Positions 27,529-37,639 of a stretch of DNA of 64,000 nt are shown piece by piece. Source of the stretch: Diphasiastrum complanatum (lineage: Eukaryota; Streptophyta; Lycopodiopsida; Lycopodiales; Lycopodiaceae). The DNA lies in the NCBI GenBank assembly GCA_029204225.1, contig CM055095.1, forward strand, positions 59,696,414-59,760,413, written 5' to 3'. Position 1 is the stretch's first letter; the number at the start of each line of letters is the position of its first letter. A model generated the notes under the pieces. The model was given only the letters and a program-made list of their open reading frames with translations, was not told where the DNA came from and searched no databases. The position numbers were made by a program, and so were the translations under genes.

Positions 27529-27609
27529 TGTGAAAATTGTCAACATTTCCTTGCTAGTTTGAGGCCTAAATTGATAATTTTTGTACATAGTTTTGGATCT
27601 AACATTTCA
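27529..27609 (+). repeat. Short LTR fragment (A family)
   Basis: The sequence begins TGTGAAAATTGTCAAC and continues through TAGTTTTGGATCTAACATTTC, matching the first 80 bp of the A1/A2 LTR with substitutions. It then stops. It truncates the F-box pseudogene that follows on the other strand. Confidence 0.75.
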
Positions 27610-28139
27610 AACAGTTCCGGCTCGTACGTCGCATAATCCAAAATTTGCGAATAACTTGTTACACACACCAATCCATCTGCGGAGGCAATTTTGTGCCACA
27701 TTATATAGTTTTGCTGATCCCTTGAACGCATAAGAGGAAGCGGAAATTTATACCACCTGTTGCGGATAGGATCGTAAGCCCATGGGACACCACTGTCCCC
27801 AATCGAGTAGAGCCTTTTAGCTAATATATACCAAGGACGAGGGGGCTAAAGTGGGTCGTATGCCACTGGTACTAACCGTGCTGTAGTTGTAAGGATCCGG
27901 TTTAAGCGACGGGAAGCGTAATTAGCGATGAACGTTCCTCCCTTACGAAGAGGCATATTCGAGATTACTTGCATGAACGCATCATCTGACATCTTCTTTA
28001 ACAAAAATAGGGGCAGATCTCTCTCATCAATATCCGCACTATTATCATCCTGCTCATTCTGGTTCACCACTAGTCTGGGTGGCACACATCTGGGTAGACT
28101 GAACAAGTGATAATTAGGTTCCATATCGATGTCAGCCAT
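27610..28139 (-). pseudogene. F-box/kelch-type protein, truncated
   Basis: The frame starts MADIDMEPNYHLFSLPRCVP (ATG at 28139). It continues with an F-box-like segment (LPLFLLKKMSDDAFMQVISN), then after one in-frame TAG at 27846 goes on with RPWYILAKRLYSIGDSGVPW, AYDPIRNRWYKFPLPL and IASADGLVCVTS. This is the layout of plant F-box proteins with a kelch or FBA-like region, which act as substrate receptors of SCF ubiquitin ligases. The C-terminal half is lost where an LTR fragment abuts at 27609. The start region is tandemly duplicated 279 bp upstream (second ATG at 28418). Confidence 0.6.
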
Positions 28140-28510
28140 GCGCGCTCTTTCTCTCCTTTTCTCTCTCTCTCTCTTGCGCCCTCTCTCTCGCTCTGCCCTC
28201 TATCTCTGTCCTGTGCGCTCTCTCTCTCTCTCTCTGCTCTCCCTCTCTCTGTCTCTCCTCGCGCTCTCTCTCGCTCTCTTTCTATCGGTGTCCTGTGCGC
28301 GCTCTCTCTCTCCGCTCTCGCTCTCTGTCTCTCCTCGCACTCTCTCTCGCTCTTTGGGTAGCACACATCTGGGTAGACTGAACAAGTGATAATTAGGTTC
28401 CATATCGGTGTCAGCCATGCGCGCTCTTTCTCTCCTTTTCTCTCTCGCTCTGCCCTCTATCTCTTTCCTGCGCGCGCGCGCGCGCTCTCTGTCTCTGTCT
28501 CTCTCTCTCT
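28080..28510. repeat. 279-bp tandem duplication with CT-rich tracts
   Basis: The block from GCACACATCTGGGTAGACTG through the F-box start and into the following CT-rich tract occurs at 28082 and again at 28361 with few changes. The intervening sequence is an expanded, impure (CT)n with CGCG runs, so the duplication carries both the coding start and the microsatellite. Confidence 0.85.
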
Positions 28511-29445
28511 CATTATTGTTATTTTTCTTCTAAAACCTAAAAGAACCCTAAAATATTAAAAAACACACCTCTTTCTTTCCTATGCACGTCCCTTCTTCTC
28601 TCTCTTGCCCTTTTATACCTTTCTCTCTTTTTAAAAAAATCTCTTTCTATGAATTTTTAAAGTCACATGTTCTTTCTCTAGAAATTTCTAAAGTCACATG
28701 TGATTTTCAAGCATTTCAAATGCCCTTCAAATAAACTTTAGGGCAAACGTGGCCCAATCAAATGGCAAGAAACTTGTTTTCTCCATCACTGTTGACATTC
28801 TCCCGCTCGCTCTCTCTCTCACACACACACACGGACAATGATCGATTCTCCTATACATTATAAGTATTGGTCGTTCCCCTATAGATTATAGTAATGGCCG
28901 TTCGCCTGATTTTAAGGCCCGTTTGCCCCTATATTATTTAGGGTAAAATAATATAGTGCCTGTCATTTTTTTCTATTTTTAGATTGATATATTTTTCTAT
29001 TTTATCTTTTTTTTTCTCTCTCTCTCTCTCTGTACATTATAATAATGGACGTTCGTTTGATTTTAAGACCCTTTTGAGTTCTATATTATTTTGCATTTTG
29101 CATAATATAGGGCAAAATTATATAGGGCCCTATCATCTTTTTCTATTTTTAGATTGATATACTCCCTGGGTGTGCGACAGCTCGTGCAGAGACTTCTGCA
29201 TGGTGCAACAGCCCGCCCATGGAGAGAGAGTGAAGACTCAGGAGAGAGGGTGCGACAGCGCGTGGAGAGAATGATGCCTGGGTGTTGAGTGCGACAGCAT
29301 GTGGAGAGAGAGAGTGGAGAGAGAGGAGAGAGAGAGAGGAGAGAAGGGAGAGGAGAGTGTGCGGAGGGAGGGAGAGCAGGGAGAGGATAGAGAGAGGGGA
29401 GAGAGAGAGCGCGGAGAGAAGAGAGAGTGTGCCTAGGTAAGAAAA
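28511..29445. repeat. Low-complexity intergenic with a tandem duplicate
   Basis: A unit of about 150-170 bp containing ATTATAGTAATGGCCGTTCG and TTTTTCTATTTTTAGATTGA is present twice (about 28870-28995 and 29030-29160). GA-rich sequence with repeated TGCGACAGC...GTGGAGAGA phrases fills about 29165-29435. No gene is supported. Confidence 0.6.
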
Positions 29446-30745
29446 AACAATGTGAATGAGGTGGCTTTTGAACTTTATGATGGGTGGTTCAAGTTGATCA
29501 AACTTTTGTCTACGCATAAACATTTAAATGAAGAAACTGTAAGGGAGCATGCGACTTTATGTAAAAACATTGCCATGGAATTCATAAAAAAAAGAACTTA
29601 GCTATATGGCAATAAGGACACAATTGCAAAAATACAAATTGCTAAAAATGAAAGATTATGGCTCACAAATCTGCTCTACATTAATGGCATTGACAAGACA
29701 CAACACAATCCCAGTTTCATATGTAAATTCCTTGTACAGAAGCTTGCCCTAGATAGACTTAATAGTCCTGACTTCAGCCCCTTTCCTAATGATCAAGAAA
29801 ACTTTGTTACGGAAACTATCGCTTATGTCATGGAAAAGCTGAATGGATTTCTACCCAACATCTTCATGGGAAATGACTCTTTGCCATATCTACTTTGTAC
29901 GTACAAAGCCCACAAGGAATCTTTTAGATGGATTACCAACGCGCATGACTGTTGCTTTACTAAACTCGCAAAATTCCTGACAGGAGCTCTTGGTATGCTG
30001 TCACCATTCCTCAAGGAAGGTACAGGGCTTAAGGCAAAAACATATAAGGGTATCCTAACTGTGGATACATACTTATTTTGGTAGTGCGAATCCTCGATCG
30101 ACTTTTATCTCAATTTACCATCAAATATTACCAATGTATGGGTTCCAGATATCTCTAAGTGTTATGAAAACATACCTTTAGATGACACTAATGGGCTGAA
30201 AACTATCATGAATAAATCCATTACATATGCGTTCGAACATTCTAATAAGTTGTTTCTGAGTTTTAAATGGAAACAAGAAAGGGATGCCTTTAAATGATCA
30301 TGGAATAATAAAAAATCGAAAGGGTGGTACAATATCAATAAAAATCGCTTATGCTTGTGGAATGCCTTCCTAATAGACAATTGTATTGTCAGGCTAGGAA
30401 ACAAAACCTGGAGACAAATTCATGGTATACCGATGGGTTTTTCATGCTCACCTACTTGGTGTAACTAGTACCTTGCGTTCTTTGAAGCTCAATTTATTAA
30501 AAGACTGGCCAAGTTAGGTCTCAGAAAGGATATGAATGTTTTCTGTCACTCGTTTAGATATATTGATAACATTTGCTTCATAAATAATCCCATTCTTGAT
30601 GCATTTATGGACAAAAATTAGATTAGAGTACCAGATGACCCTTTCTGGATTTATCCTCGAGTTTCTTGAAATCGAAAAGAAGTCTTGTGTTGTGGATGTA
30701 GTTCAAAGTGCATGGGGTATTGATCATATAACACATTATATAGTA
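29446..30745 (+). pseudogene. Penelope-like reverse transcriptase remnant
   Basis: One frame runs from 29446 to about 30650 with five in-frame stops and no frameshift. It carries reverse transcriptase motif A as VPDISKCYENIPLDD (about 30142), motif B as HGIPMGFSCSPTWCN (about 30420) and motif C as FRYIDNICF (about 30550), where the second catalytic Asp of YIDD has become Asn. A downstream PFWIYP block follows in another frame. The GIPMG..CSP box and the spacing point to Penelope-like or TERT-like RTs rather than Copia, gypsy or LINE enzymes. A GIY-YIG nuclease was not found. A Copia LTR cuts it at 30747. Decay only by base substitution suggests moderate age. Confidence 0.6.
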
Positions 30746-30747
30746 AG

Positions 30748-31553
30748 TGTGAAATGCAAAAATAAGCTTGGTAGAGGTCAAAAATCTTGTATATAGATAA
30801 ACACACATATGTGGAGCCTGTTCCCACGTGTGAAAATAGTGTACTTGTCATGTAACATAATCATATAGGTTGTACATATGATTTAATTCAAATTCTAGTG
30901 GCTAAAAATGCCAAAAACTAGTTTTCTAGGCATATGACACATGACATCAATCTATTGATTGCATGAGCCACATCCTTTGGTTAGGTGTCATATCACATGT
31001 GTGGAATAAGCTGAAGTAGGCGAATTTTTGACTTCTAGAAGATTTCCAAGTAGATCTCCATATAGAAGGAAATAAAAATGCTCAAAATAAAAGGTTTTGT
31101 CCAAGTGTCAGTTTTGCATGATGAATCATCATATGACAAATAACCTTCACACATGTGGGATCAAAGGGATGATCAGTACTACAAGCTCCCACTTATTGTA
31201 TATATAGAGCCACATTGGGCCATAATCAGTGTGAGACACCAATCTTGGTTTTGAAAGCAATTTTGAGTGATTCTGTCCATTTGTCTACATTTGTTTTGAT
31301 TGTTTTGAGGTGCTATCAATGTGTACTTGATTTTCAGGTTGGAGTCCGTACTCAGACAAGGTTTCACACGTGGGAAATCAGAAAGTACACCTACCTTCAA
31401 TTAATGATTGTTCTTGTTAGGATTTGGTGTCTAGAATTGATCTAGATTGATCTTAATCTCAAGTAGATTGATAGATCAAGTAATCTGACAACCAATCCCT
31501 CTTGAGGATCAGATTAGGATCCACTCTTGGTCTTTTTTGTACTTTTTTGCACA
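30748..31553 (+). repeat. Copia LTR (806 bp)
   Basis: It starts TGTGAAATGCAAAAATAAGC and ends ACTTTTTTGCACA, with partly matching inverted ends, directly before a primer site. It contains CCCACGTGTGAAAA near 30822 and CACACGTGGGAAA near 31364. A short derivative of its 3' end occurs again at about 52150-52260. Confidence 0.72.
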
Positions 31554-31789
31554 TGGTATCAGAGCCTAGTACAAGAGGTTTTGTTGAAATTGATAGGGTT
31601 AATCCAAATCAAAGCCAAAATTAGCAGTCTTTCGGAAACTAGTCAATTTTTTTTTTTGTGTAGCATTAGAGGAGTTCTAAATCCAAAAAGACCCTTTGTA
31701 AAGATTCCTTTTATTTTTTTTCTCAATTTTTTTCTTACACATGGACCAATCTGACCCCAATGCAAGACGGACCACATAACGGTGATCAC
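31554..31789 (+). other. Primer binding site and truncated Copia leader
   Basis: TGGTATCAGAGCC at 31554-31566 is the initiator tRNA-Met complement. The leader then runs about 220 bp and breaks off against an oppositely oriented gypsy fragment. No gag of this element remains. Confidence 0.75.
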
Positions 31790-32874
31790 TAGCCATGGTG
31801 GGCACTCGAAGCTTCTACACAAGTTGAGCATTCAAAAAATTGTGAGTACTACCTGAATCAAATAGCACATTTACATCTTTCCCTAATATATTGCCTCTCA
31901 CCCGAAACAATCGATTAGGCTTGAAAGAAAGTGCACTAAAGTTACAAGCACAAGCACAATTATTTAACAAATTGACTTCCAATTTACCTGTCGGTAAATC
32001 CACAGTCATGAAACTTGACGACTTTGCTTTCCATTCGTGTTTAGCATGGTGCACGGGTTCATTGCAAAGAAAACATAGATTTTGCTTCAGCGCTGCCAAT
32101 CGTGCTTTGTCTTTTACCATGAGTTTCTTCTTATTCTTTTTCTTCCTTGACTGTTGGTACGCTTCTGCTTCCAATTCGTTGAAAAACTACTTCTTTCAGT
32201 TGTTGGCTTTTTCCTGTTTGGGTTTCATCGCCGTTTGGCCGTGCACACTTTTTTGTGAGGGTACAACGGTGCTATCATAGGCCTTGGCCACACGGATAGC
32301 ATCTTCCAGTGAATGGAGGATATTTCGTTTGCACTCATTTTGATAGTCAGCTGGCAGTCCAACGATGAACTGCCATTGTGCCAAAAGGCAATCAAACAGC
32401 AGCACCTTGGCCAAAGAGTCCAAGAACTCTTGGACATAATTGTCCAGTTCTCGGTTGTCCATTTTGCAGTTGATAAAAATGAATATACAGCTCGAAATTG
32501 TCTACCATGACAAAAGCTTTCCAGAATTCCGTTAGGAATCCAGCCCAAGTCACTGGTTTCGTGGAAAGTTTCCTCCACCAAGAGGAGGCCTTGCCTTCCA
32601 GAAACAATAGAACTGAGGATATTTGCTTATCCTCGCCCAAGTTTGTTGAGGTGATGGCCTGCAATTGGTTAAATAGGTTTTACATCTGGTTATCTCGTTG
32701 TTTATTACTCTGGTGAAGTTCCAGTACTGCCTTGCCCAGAGTGAGTGATAATTTATTTTAATCGAGGGCGTCATCACTGTCTGGTGATGCCGGTTGGATT
32801 TTTGTGTCATCACTAGCCGGTGATGCCGGACGGATTTCTGTATCCCCCATCACTAGAATATCATCTTTGTCCAT
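31790..32874 (-). pseudogene. Ty3/gypsy gag and protease remnant
   Basis: The minus strand starts MDKDDILVMGDTEIRPASP at 32874 and soon hits a stop. It then gives gag-like KASSWWRKLSTKPVTWAGFL and, after a frameshift near 32470, VQEFLDSLAKVLLFDCLLAQ. Further on are a degenerate knuckle CFLCNEPVHHAKHEW, with Trp in place of the last Cys, and a retropepsin box VLFDSGSTHNFL (about 31855). The order is gag, knuckle, protease. RT and integrase are lost at the junction with the Copia leader near 31790. Confidence 0.75.
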
Positions 32875-32879
32875 TGCAA

Positions 32880-33866
32880 GTGTAACTGAAAAAAAAAATT
32901 CGTTTAGTTTTAATTCCATTACGGGTATAATATTCGATCAGACAATGTATACAAAAAAAAAATGAGTTTTTCAAAATAGACCAATGTAATATTAAATTAT
33001 ACCAATGGATATTTGCAATGCTGACAATTTAAACAACAAAATATATAACCATTCAAATGCCATAAAAACCCAAGTAACACTAATTAGAAAAGCCATCTAC
33101 TTTACTGTACTCCTAAAATAACAGTCCAGAATGACTGAGAAATAAAAGGGGGAAAATCACAAGTTTTAAAAAAAACCCCACCTTAAACACCCACCCCACC
33201 CCCCCACCCACCTACCTTAACTCATAGAATGCATGGCAAACTCTTAGTTTCTTAAAACTAAAGATTTCTAAGCATCCCAGGAGCCCTCTCCCCCTCAAAT
33301 CCCTCCATGTTTTCCGGGCCACGGAAACCCGAGCTACCAGGTCGCAGCCCTTCCTTTCAAACCCTCAACAGTTTTTCTTGCAGGAACATGTAGTCTGAGG
33401 GCGCACATGAGGGTGGTTTTTCCAGCGGATTCCCTACTCAACTTTCTGAGTTTCATTCACAGTTTTTCAAGTTTACTTTACAGAAAGCAGTGAGCCAAAT
33501 GCATCTGCTGTTTTTTTGCAGATTGCAACTGCCCTAACAGCGATTTACATAGTACTTTGCTTTACTTTAGCTAGTTTCAAGCATAAGCAACTTCTGATTA
33601 CAATTTTGCAGGGTTCCACTTTTTATGCCTGAGAAACAGGGTATATGTTCCCGAAATTTTCTCAAAAACTACGACTTGCAGGTTACACATCTATTATACT
33701 AAATAGAACTTGTTCTGAACCAAACCACTTCCAAGAAATGGCTTTACAGGTTCCAATCCCTGCAATCAAACTGTTAGTTTGCTGGAAAATGAAGCATAAG
33801 CCTATAACTCCACATTAGACAGCCTTGCAAACCTGTCAATTCACACCAACACTCACATCCAAATTA
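32880..33866. other. Intergenic, no feature recognised
   Basis: AT-rich DNA with poly(A) and C-rich patches (for example near 33175-33205). I found no conserved frame, LTR or RNA gene. Confidence 0.5.
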
Positions 33867-34331
33867 TTAGAGTATTTTTGCCTCTATTTCTGCCTTTTCC
33901 CACTGATTTAACACAAAACCGGCTTCCAAAAAAGCAATAGACAGCATTCGAAATACAAGAATCACTACTAAAAGAACAAGAAATCTGAGGAAAAAATCAG
34001 CATAACCAATAAGGTAACTGTTCCTTCTATAATGAAGAAAATTTTTTCTATCATATGGATCTAGAAAATCAATCAATCTTTTTTTGCTCAAGTCAATGTA
34101 TCCAGAGAAAACAACTAAGGAGGAAGACCTTTTCGGAACTTCTTCAGCTACATAGCCAAACACTTTTATGGCAATGTCTCTCTTCACAAAAATAATTTTA
34201 TATGTATTCGGAGGGTATTTATGCCCGTTTGAGAAATAGGATAACGCTTTAATTGCCATTATTATTGTCGCAGCATCTGAAGAAAATTTGCTATGATGAA
34301 TGCAAATCTCTTTATTTACAAAGCACTTCAA
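33867..34331 (-). CDS. Hypothetical 154-residue protein with one membrane segment
   Basis: The open frame starts MKCFVNKEICIHHSK and encodes a soluble N-terminal part (IKALSYFSNGHKYPPNTYKI). A Ser-rich SSSLVVFSGY stretch follows, and then a strongly hydrophobic helix FFLRFLVLLVVILVFRMLSI near residues 112-131. It lies on the same strand just downstream of cassette gene P1-A, 48 bp after its stop codon. No family is recognised, and there is no counterpart beside P1-B in this window. It could be a real small gene or a chance open frame. Confidence 0.35.
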   Translation of the reverse strand: MKCFVNKEICIHHSKFSSDAATIIMAIKALSYFSNGHKYPPNTYKIIFVKRDIAIKVFGYVAEEVPKRSSSLVVFSGYIDLSKKRLIDFLDPYDRKNFLHYRRNSYLIGYADFFLRFLVLLVVILVFRMLSIAFLEAGFVLNQWEKAEIEAKIL

Positions 34332-34378
34332 ATAATTGGACAGGGATGAATCCCTTTGTCATGATCCATGGCCTTACC

Positions 34379-35583
34379 TTAAATATCCCTGTTTGTTGCA
34401 AAGGCATTCACCTCAACAATAGCCTGTAAAATACGAGCAAAGGTCACATGTCTTGTAAAACAAAATAACTATATCTGAATAAAAATCTCATTAAGATAAA
34501 ACCAGATTTACCTACCAGATCACGCTCATCAGCTTCAATAAGTGCAACAATATGTAGATCATGACCAGCAACAATGGTTGTCGAAGCACTGGATGGACCA
34601 GTTTCCGAAGACTGTGACACATATCTGCTCCAAATTTTCAGAAATTCCTCCTCACCGGGCAAATTTGCCTGGTATGCCCTGCTTTTAGACATGATTGACT
34701 GCAGTGCTTCAGTCCCATCCATCCATTCATCTCCTTCTTTGTAATAAATAGAAGCACGTAGATCATCATCACCGTTGAGATCTATGAAGTCCTCGAATTC
34801 TTTGATGAAATTAGACAAAATTGATAATATTTCGTCCTCCCTCAAATCAAGAACATCTCCAACATCATTCAGTGAGAGGGTTGCGACACTATTCATGTAA
34901 TACACTGGCAAATCGAGGGGAGTCTTGGTTTTGTCATATGAATTCACATCAGATAAAAAAGAAATGGACAATGCACGAGACTCGGTTGGGTCGTATATTG
35001 AAGTCAATCTTGCCTCCTCGTCAGCACCCAAGGCGTCATCAACAATAGCTGACTCTGATATCACAGAATCAGTTGATGATGAGGCACCCTCAATGCTAAG
35101 CACCGAAGTTCTTGCCTCATCAGGAATAAGAGCACAAAGATAAAACACAAAGCCCATGCCTTCCTGCAAAAAATGACATGATCGATTGTGTTGGTCACAA
35201 TGGACCACACGTTTAAAATCACTCACGATTTTCGTGAATCGTCGGTTGTGGCTTTGCTTTGAAGATGGTTGGGCAAGTACTAGGTCATGGAAATGGATGA
35301 ATTGTAGATTATCCATCATCAACATAGACTGATTCAAACTATCATAATACTCCTTATACAGCACTGAAAAATATGATTTATATTCTGATCCAGACCTCTC
35401 AATATTAAAAGACATATTGAAATACGTCTTATAGTGACCTATGTAGTTACCAACACCGGATTCAACGAGGAAGGCGTGCAAAGCATAATCAAAAGTATTA
35501 GAGGATGACACGGCCGTCTCGAAAGTATGACCAATATGGCCGAGTATCGCTATGACGCGGGGTGGCAGGGAGTCAGAAGACAA
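34379..35583 (-). CDS. Cassette gene P1-A, unknown function, one intron
   Basis: Exon 1 (35583-34516) and exon 2 (34423-34379) flank a 92-bp GT-AG intron and give about 370 residues from MSSDSLPPRVIAILGHIG. It is paralogous to P1-B (57105-58536). Both share the motif LREDE followed by (I/M)L (about 34830 here), an acidic Ser-rich middle, and an exon junction in the same phase between DERDL and AIVEVNAFATNR. P1-B has DEGTE and DAVELDAFAMRR at that junction. A TATA box (TATATAAAT, minus strand, about 35787) sits upstream, beside an array of CACGTG boxes shared with a divergent H3-like gene. No enzyme or DNA-binding motif is visible, and I do not know its function. The frame is intact. Confidence 0.6.
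34424..34515 (-). other. Intron of P1-A (92 bp, GT-AG)
   Basis: The donor is CTG followed by GTAGGTAA and the acceptor is TTTTACAG followed by GCTATTG. Its position and phase 0 match the 92-bp intron of P1-B at 57447-57538. Confidence 0.7.
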
Positions 35584-36532
35584 TCAGGACTTCCTCGCGT
35601 GATGGCGATATTGGCGAATGACCTGATATCGGAACGACGCGAGGGATCTTAGATCGTCTAGAATCTCTGAAAGATTCTTGCGTGGTAGCGATACTGCAAA
35701 TAAAAAGAACTGTTCACACATTGTGAGATACAGGGAGTGAAAATCCAAAACTTAGCGAAATGTTTTAACTGATCAAACAACATTTATATAGCTAAAACCA
35801 AGAAAATCCAAGCCGTACACTTGTCGATCCAACAACGGATCAGATCTATGGCGCGTAGTACAACTGTCCACACGTGCTACAATACACGTCAATCTGCCAT
35901 TTGCCCACGTGCCCACACGTGCAAGATCACACGTGCCAGAACACACGTCACTAAACCATTGGACCACGTGGACACACGTGCAAGTTTCACACGTGAGGAT
36001 ACAGAGGTGTAGGTCCCACACGTCAGGTACTGATTGGGCCACGTGACCACACGTGCAAGAACACATGTCACTGATCCATTCGGCCACGTGTTTCCATGTG
36101 GGTTCCCACACATGTTGATCCAGACATGCAGTTTCACACGTGCGTATACAGACGTGTGGTTCCACATGTCAGCTATTGACTGGGCCACATGTCGCTGGTA
36201 TTCACACGTGCCAATTTTTTCCCCTATATAAGTCCATTCCCGGAGATTGTACAGATTTTCGAATAATTTGCTAGCGCATTTGATTGCATTCATACGAAAT
36301 GCATTCGTGATATCGCCATCACGCAAGCGACCTCCTCTCCATGCCCGTTCCTTACACCCTCTCACGTCGTAGCGATATCAGCTTGACTTCCCCAGTATCG
36401 CCATCACGCGAGCCCCTGCCTCTCCCCGCCTGACTCTGCCACTCTCTCATGTCATAGCGATATCATGGTTAGAGTTCTCAGTGTCTCTTCTGTTGTGTCT
36501 CTATCCTCGCGTAGTATAGATATTCGGCCTCA
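35584..36532. promoter_or_regulatory. Divergent promoter with a dense G-box array
   Basis: Between P1-A (-) and the H3-like gene (+) lie about sixteen ACGT-core elements in about 345 bp (35870-36212), roughly twelve of them full CACGTG. They are arranged as repeats beginning GGCCACGTG. A TATA box faces each way: TATATAAAT on the minus strand near 35787 and TATATAAG on the plus strand at 36225. Beyond each TATA, both leaders carry copies of a motif close to CTCGCGTGATGGCGATAT (35594, 35665 and inverted near 35630 on the P1 side; 36308, 36360, 36398, 36450 and 36508 in both orientations on the H3 side). The symmetry suggests co-regulation. G-boxes are bound by bZIP and bHLH factors. Confidence 0.7.
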
Positions 36533-36664
36533 ATGGATCGGACGAAGCAAACCACTAAGCTTACCAGTTTTGTTCATCCGTCCCGTCCCCAGACATTTGA
36601 ACCCGTACGTCCGCAAAGACCCAGCCGTCCATGGTTGAGGGACATCAGGGCGATAGGCAAATAG
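36533..36664 (+). pseudogene. Histone H3-like N-terminus, copy A, histone fold missing
   Basis: A 43-codon frame starts MDRTKQTTKLTSF and keeps the H3 N-terminal RTKQT motif around Lys4. It goes through a Pro/Arg-rich tail (RPQTFEPVRPQRPSRP) and ends in WLRDIRAIGK, matching the start of the H3 alpha-N helix (LREIR in canonical H3, WIQDIR in copy B at 56273). It then stops at 36662, and no alpha-1 to alpha-3 sequence follows before the end of P2-A at 36841. A plus-strand TATA box lies about 300 bp upstream. It is either a truncated pseudogene or a gene for a tail peptide. The close match to copy B in start motif and helix supports the assignment. Confidence 0.6.
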
Positions 36665-36840
36665 AAAGTGGGCTATTACTGAATGCCACAAATATATTAT
36701 ATCGATGTCAAAAACAATGTACATTTTTCAAAATACTAAATACAAATTGCTTGATGAAATCTTGAAGTCATTTGAGACTTCTTTGTATTTCTTTTTTTTT
36801 GAAAAAGTACATTGATGTTGCTCGTCTATCATCCCAATGT

Positions 36841-37630
36841 TTATGCGGTTTCAACAATTTCTACGCTTCTATTTAAGTCTTTGCACCCTATGTGACTTTC
36901 TTGTCTTGGTCTTACCTGTACATCAAAGAAACTTGTTAAACAATATCAACATTGAGATTATGTCAAATGAAATATTGCAATATCAAAAACACTAAAACAT
37001 GTTCAAATAAAATCATTGAAAGTCATTTCAAATGTGTACTGGAATAAATACACATACACCTACCAATCTCTCCTTGACTCGAAAACAGAAGTGGTTAGGA
37101 ATATCATATTGCAGCAATGTAAGCTCTGATCGAATGTGATCGAGTGTCCAATCTTCCTCCACCTCAATTATTGTAAGAGTAGAATTTTTTTTCCTCACTT
37201 GAATTTTTATTTGATCTTGATGATTCACTGTAAAATCCTGATCCAATGCTTTCCATCCGTTGCCAACTTTGGAACATCTTCTATAATAAAATGTTAAAGA
37301 AAGCACTTGTTTTTCTATAAGATATCTAAATTTCATTGACAATCTATTAAGTATGCACTCGATATTGCCATTACTCTTTTTATCCCAATGATCATCAAGG
37401 AGGCTTGATAACATATTGTCTGTTAAATCACTACAAATAAACATTGTCACTGTTTTACGAATATTACATTCAACAGAAAAATCAACAAAAATTGCAATAG
37501 GCAAAAACCAGTGCAATCTATTGTTTTTTGAACCTGTGCTACATTTCATACAGTTTTGAATGTCCATAAAAAACCTTGATCGGAAGCTCTCTGCTATATT
37601 GGAGATGGTCATGAGCCCACATTCGTGCAT
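36841..37630 (-). CDS. Cassette gene P2-A, partial, one intron
   Basis: Exon 37630-37064 and exon 36915-36841 flank a 148-bp GT-AG intron (36916-37063). The protein aligns with the C-terminal half of P2-B (53861-54867), with shared blocks GSK, IRKTVTMF versus FRKTNTMW, LSLTFYYRRC versus SLSSIYRRYK, and a C-terminal segment IKIQVRKKNSTLTIIEVEED. That segment has the look of a beta-grasp (ubiquitin-like) fold. The last exon VRPRQESHIGC matches IRRRAKKDHEC of P2-B at the same intron phase. The N-terminal third is missing or too diverged to see. The function is unknown. Confidence 0.5.
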
Positions 37631-37639
37631 CGTGGTTTG

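Noticed and set aside
29149-29523. A 124-codon minus-strand frame rich in Ser and Leu
   Set aside because: It is the translation of GA-rich low-complexity DNA and overlaps the start of the RT remnant.
35866-36215. A CRISPR-like array
   Set aside because: The repeats are short, unequal in spacing and diverged, and this is a eukaryotic genome.
35773-36365. Minus-strand Cys/His-rich frames across the G-box array
   Set aside because: The periodic protein pattern is a by-product of the tandem ACGT repeats, which sit between two TATA boxes.
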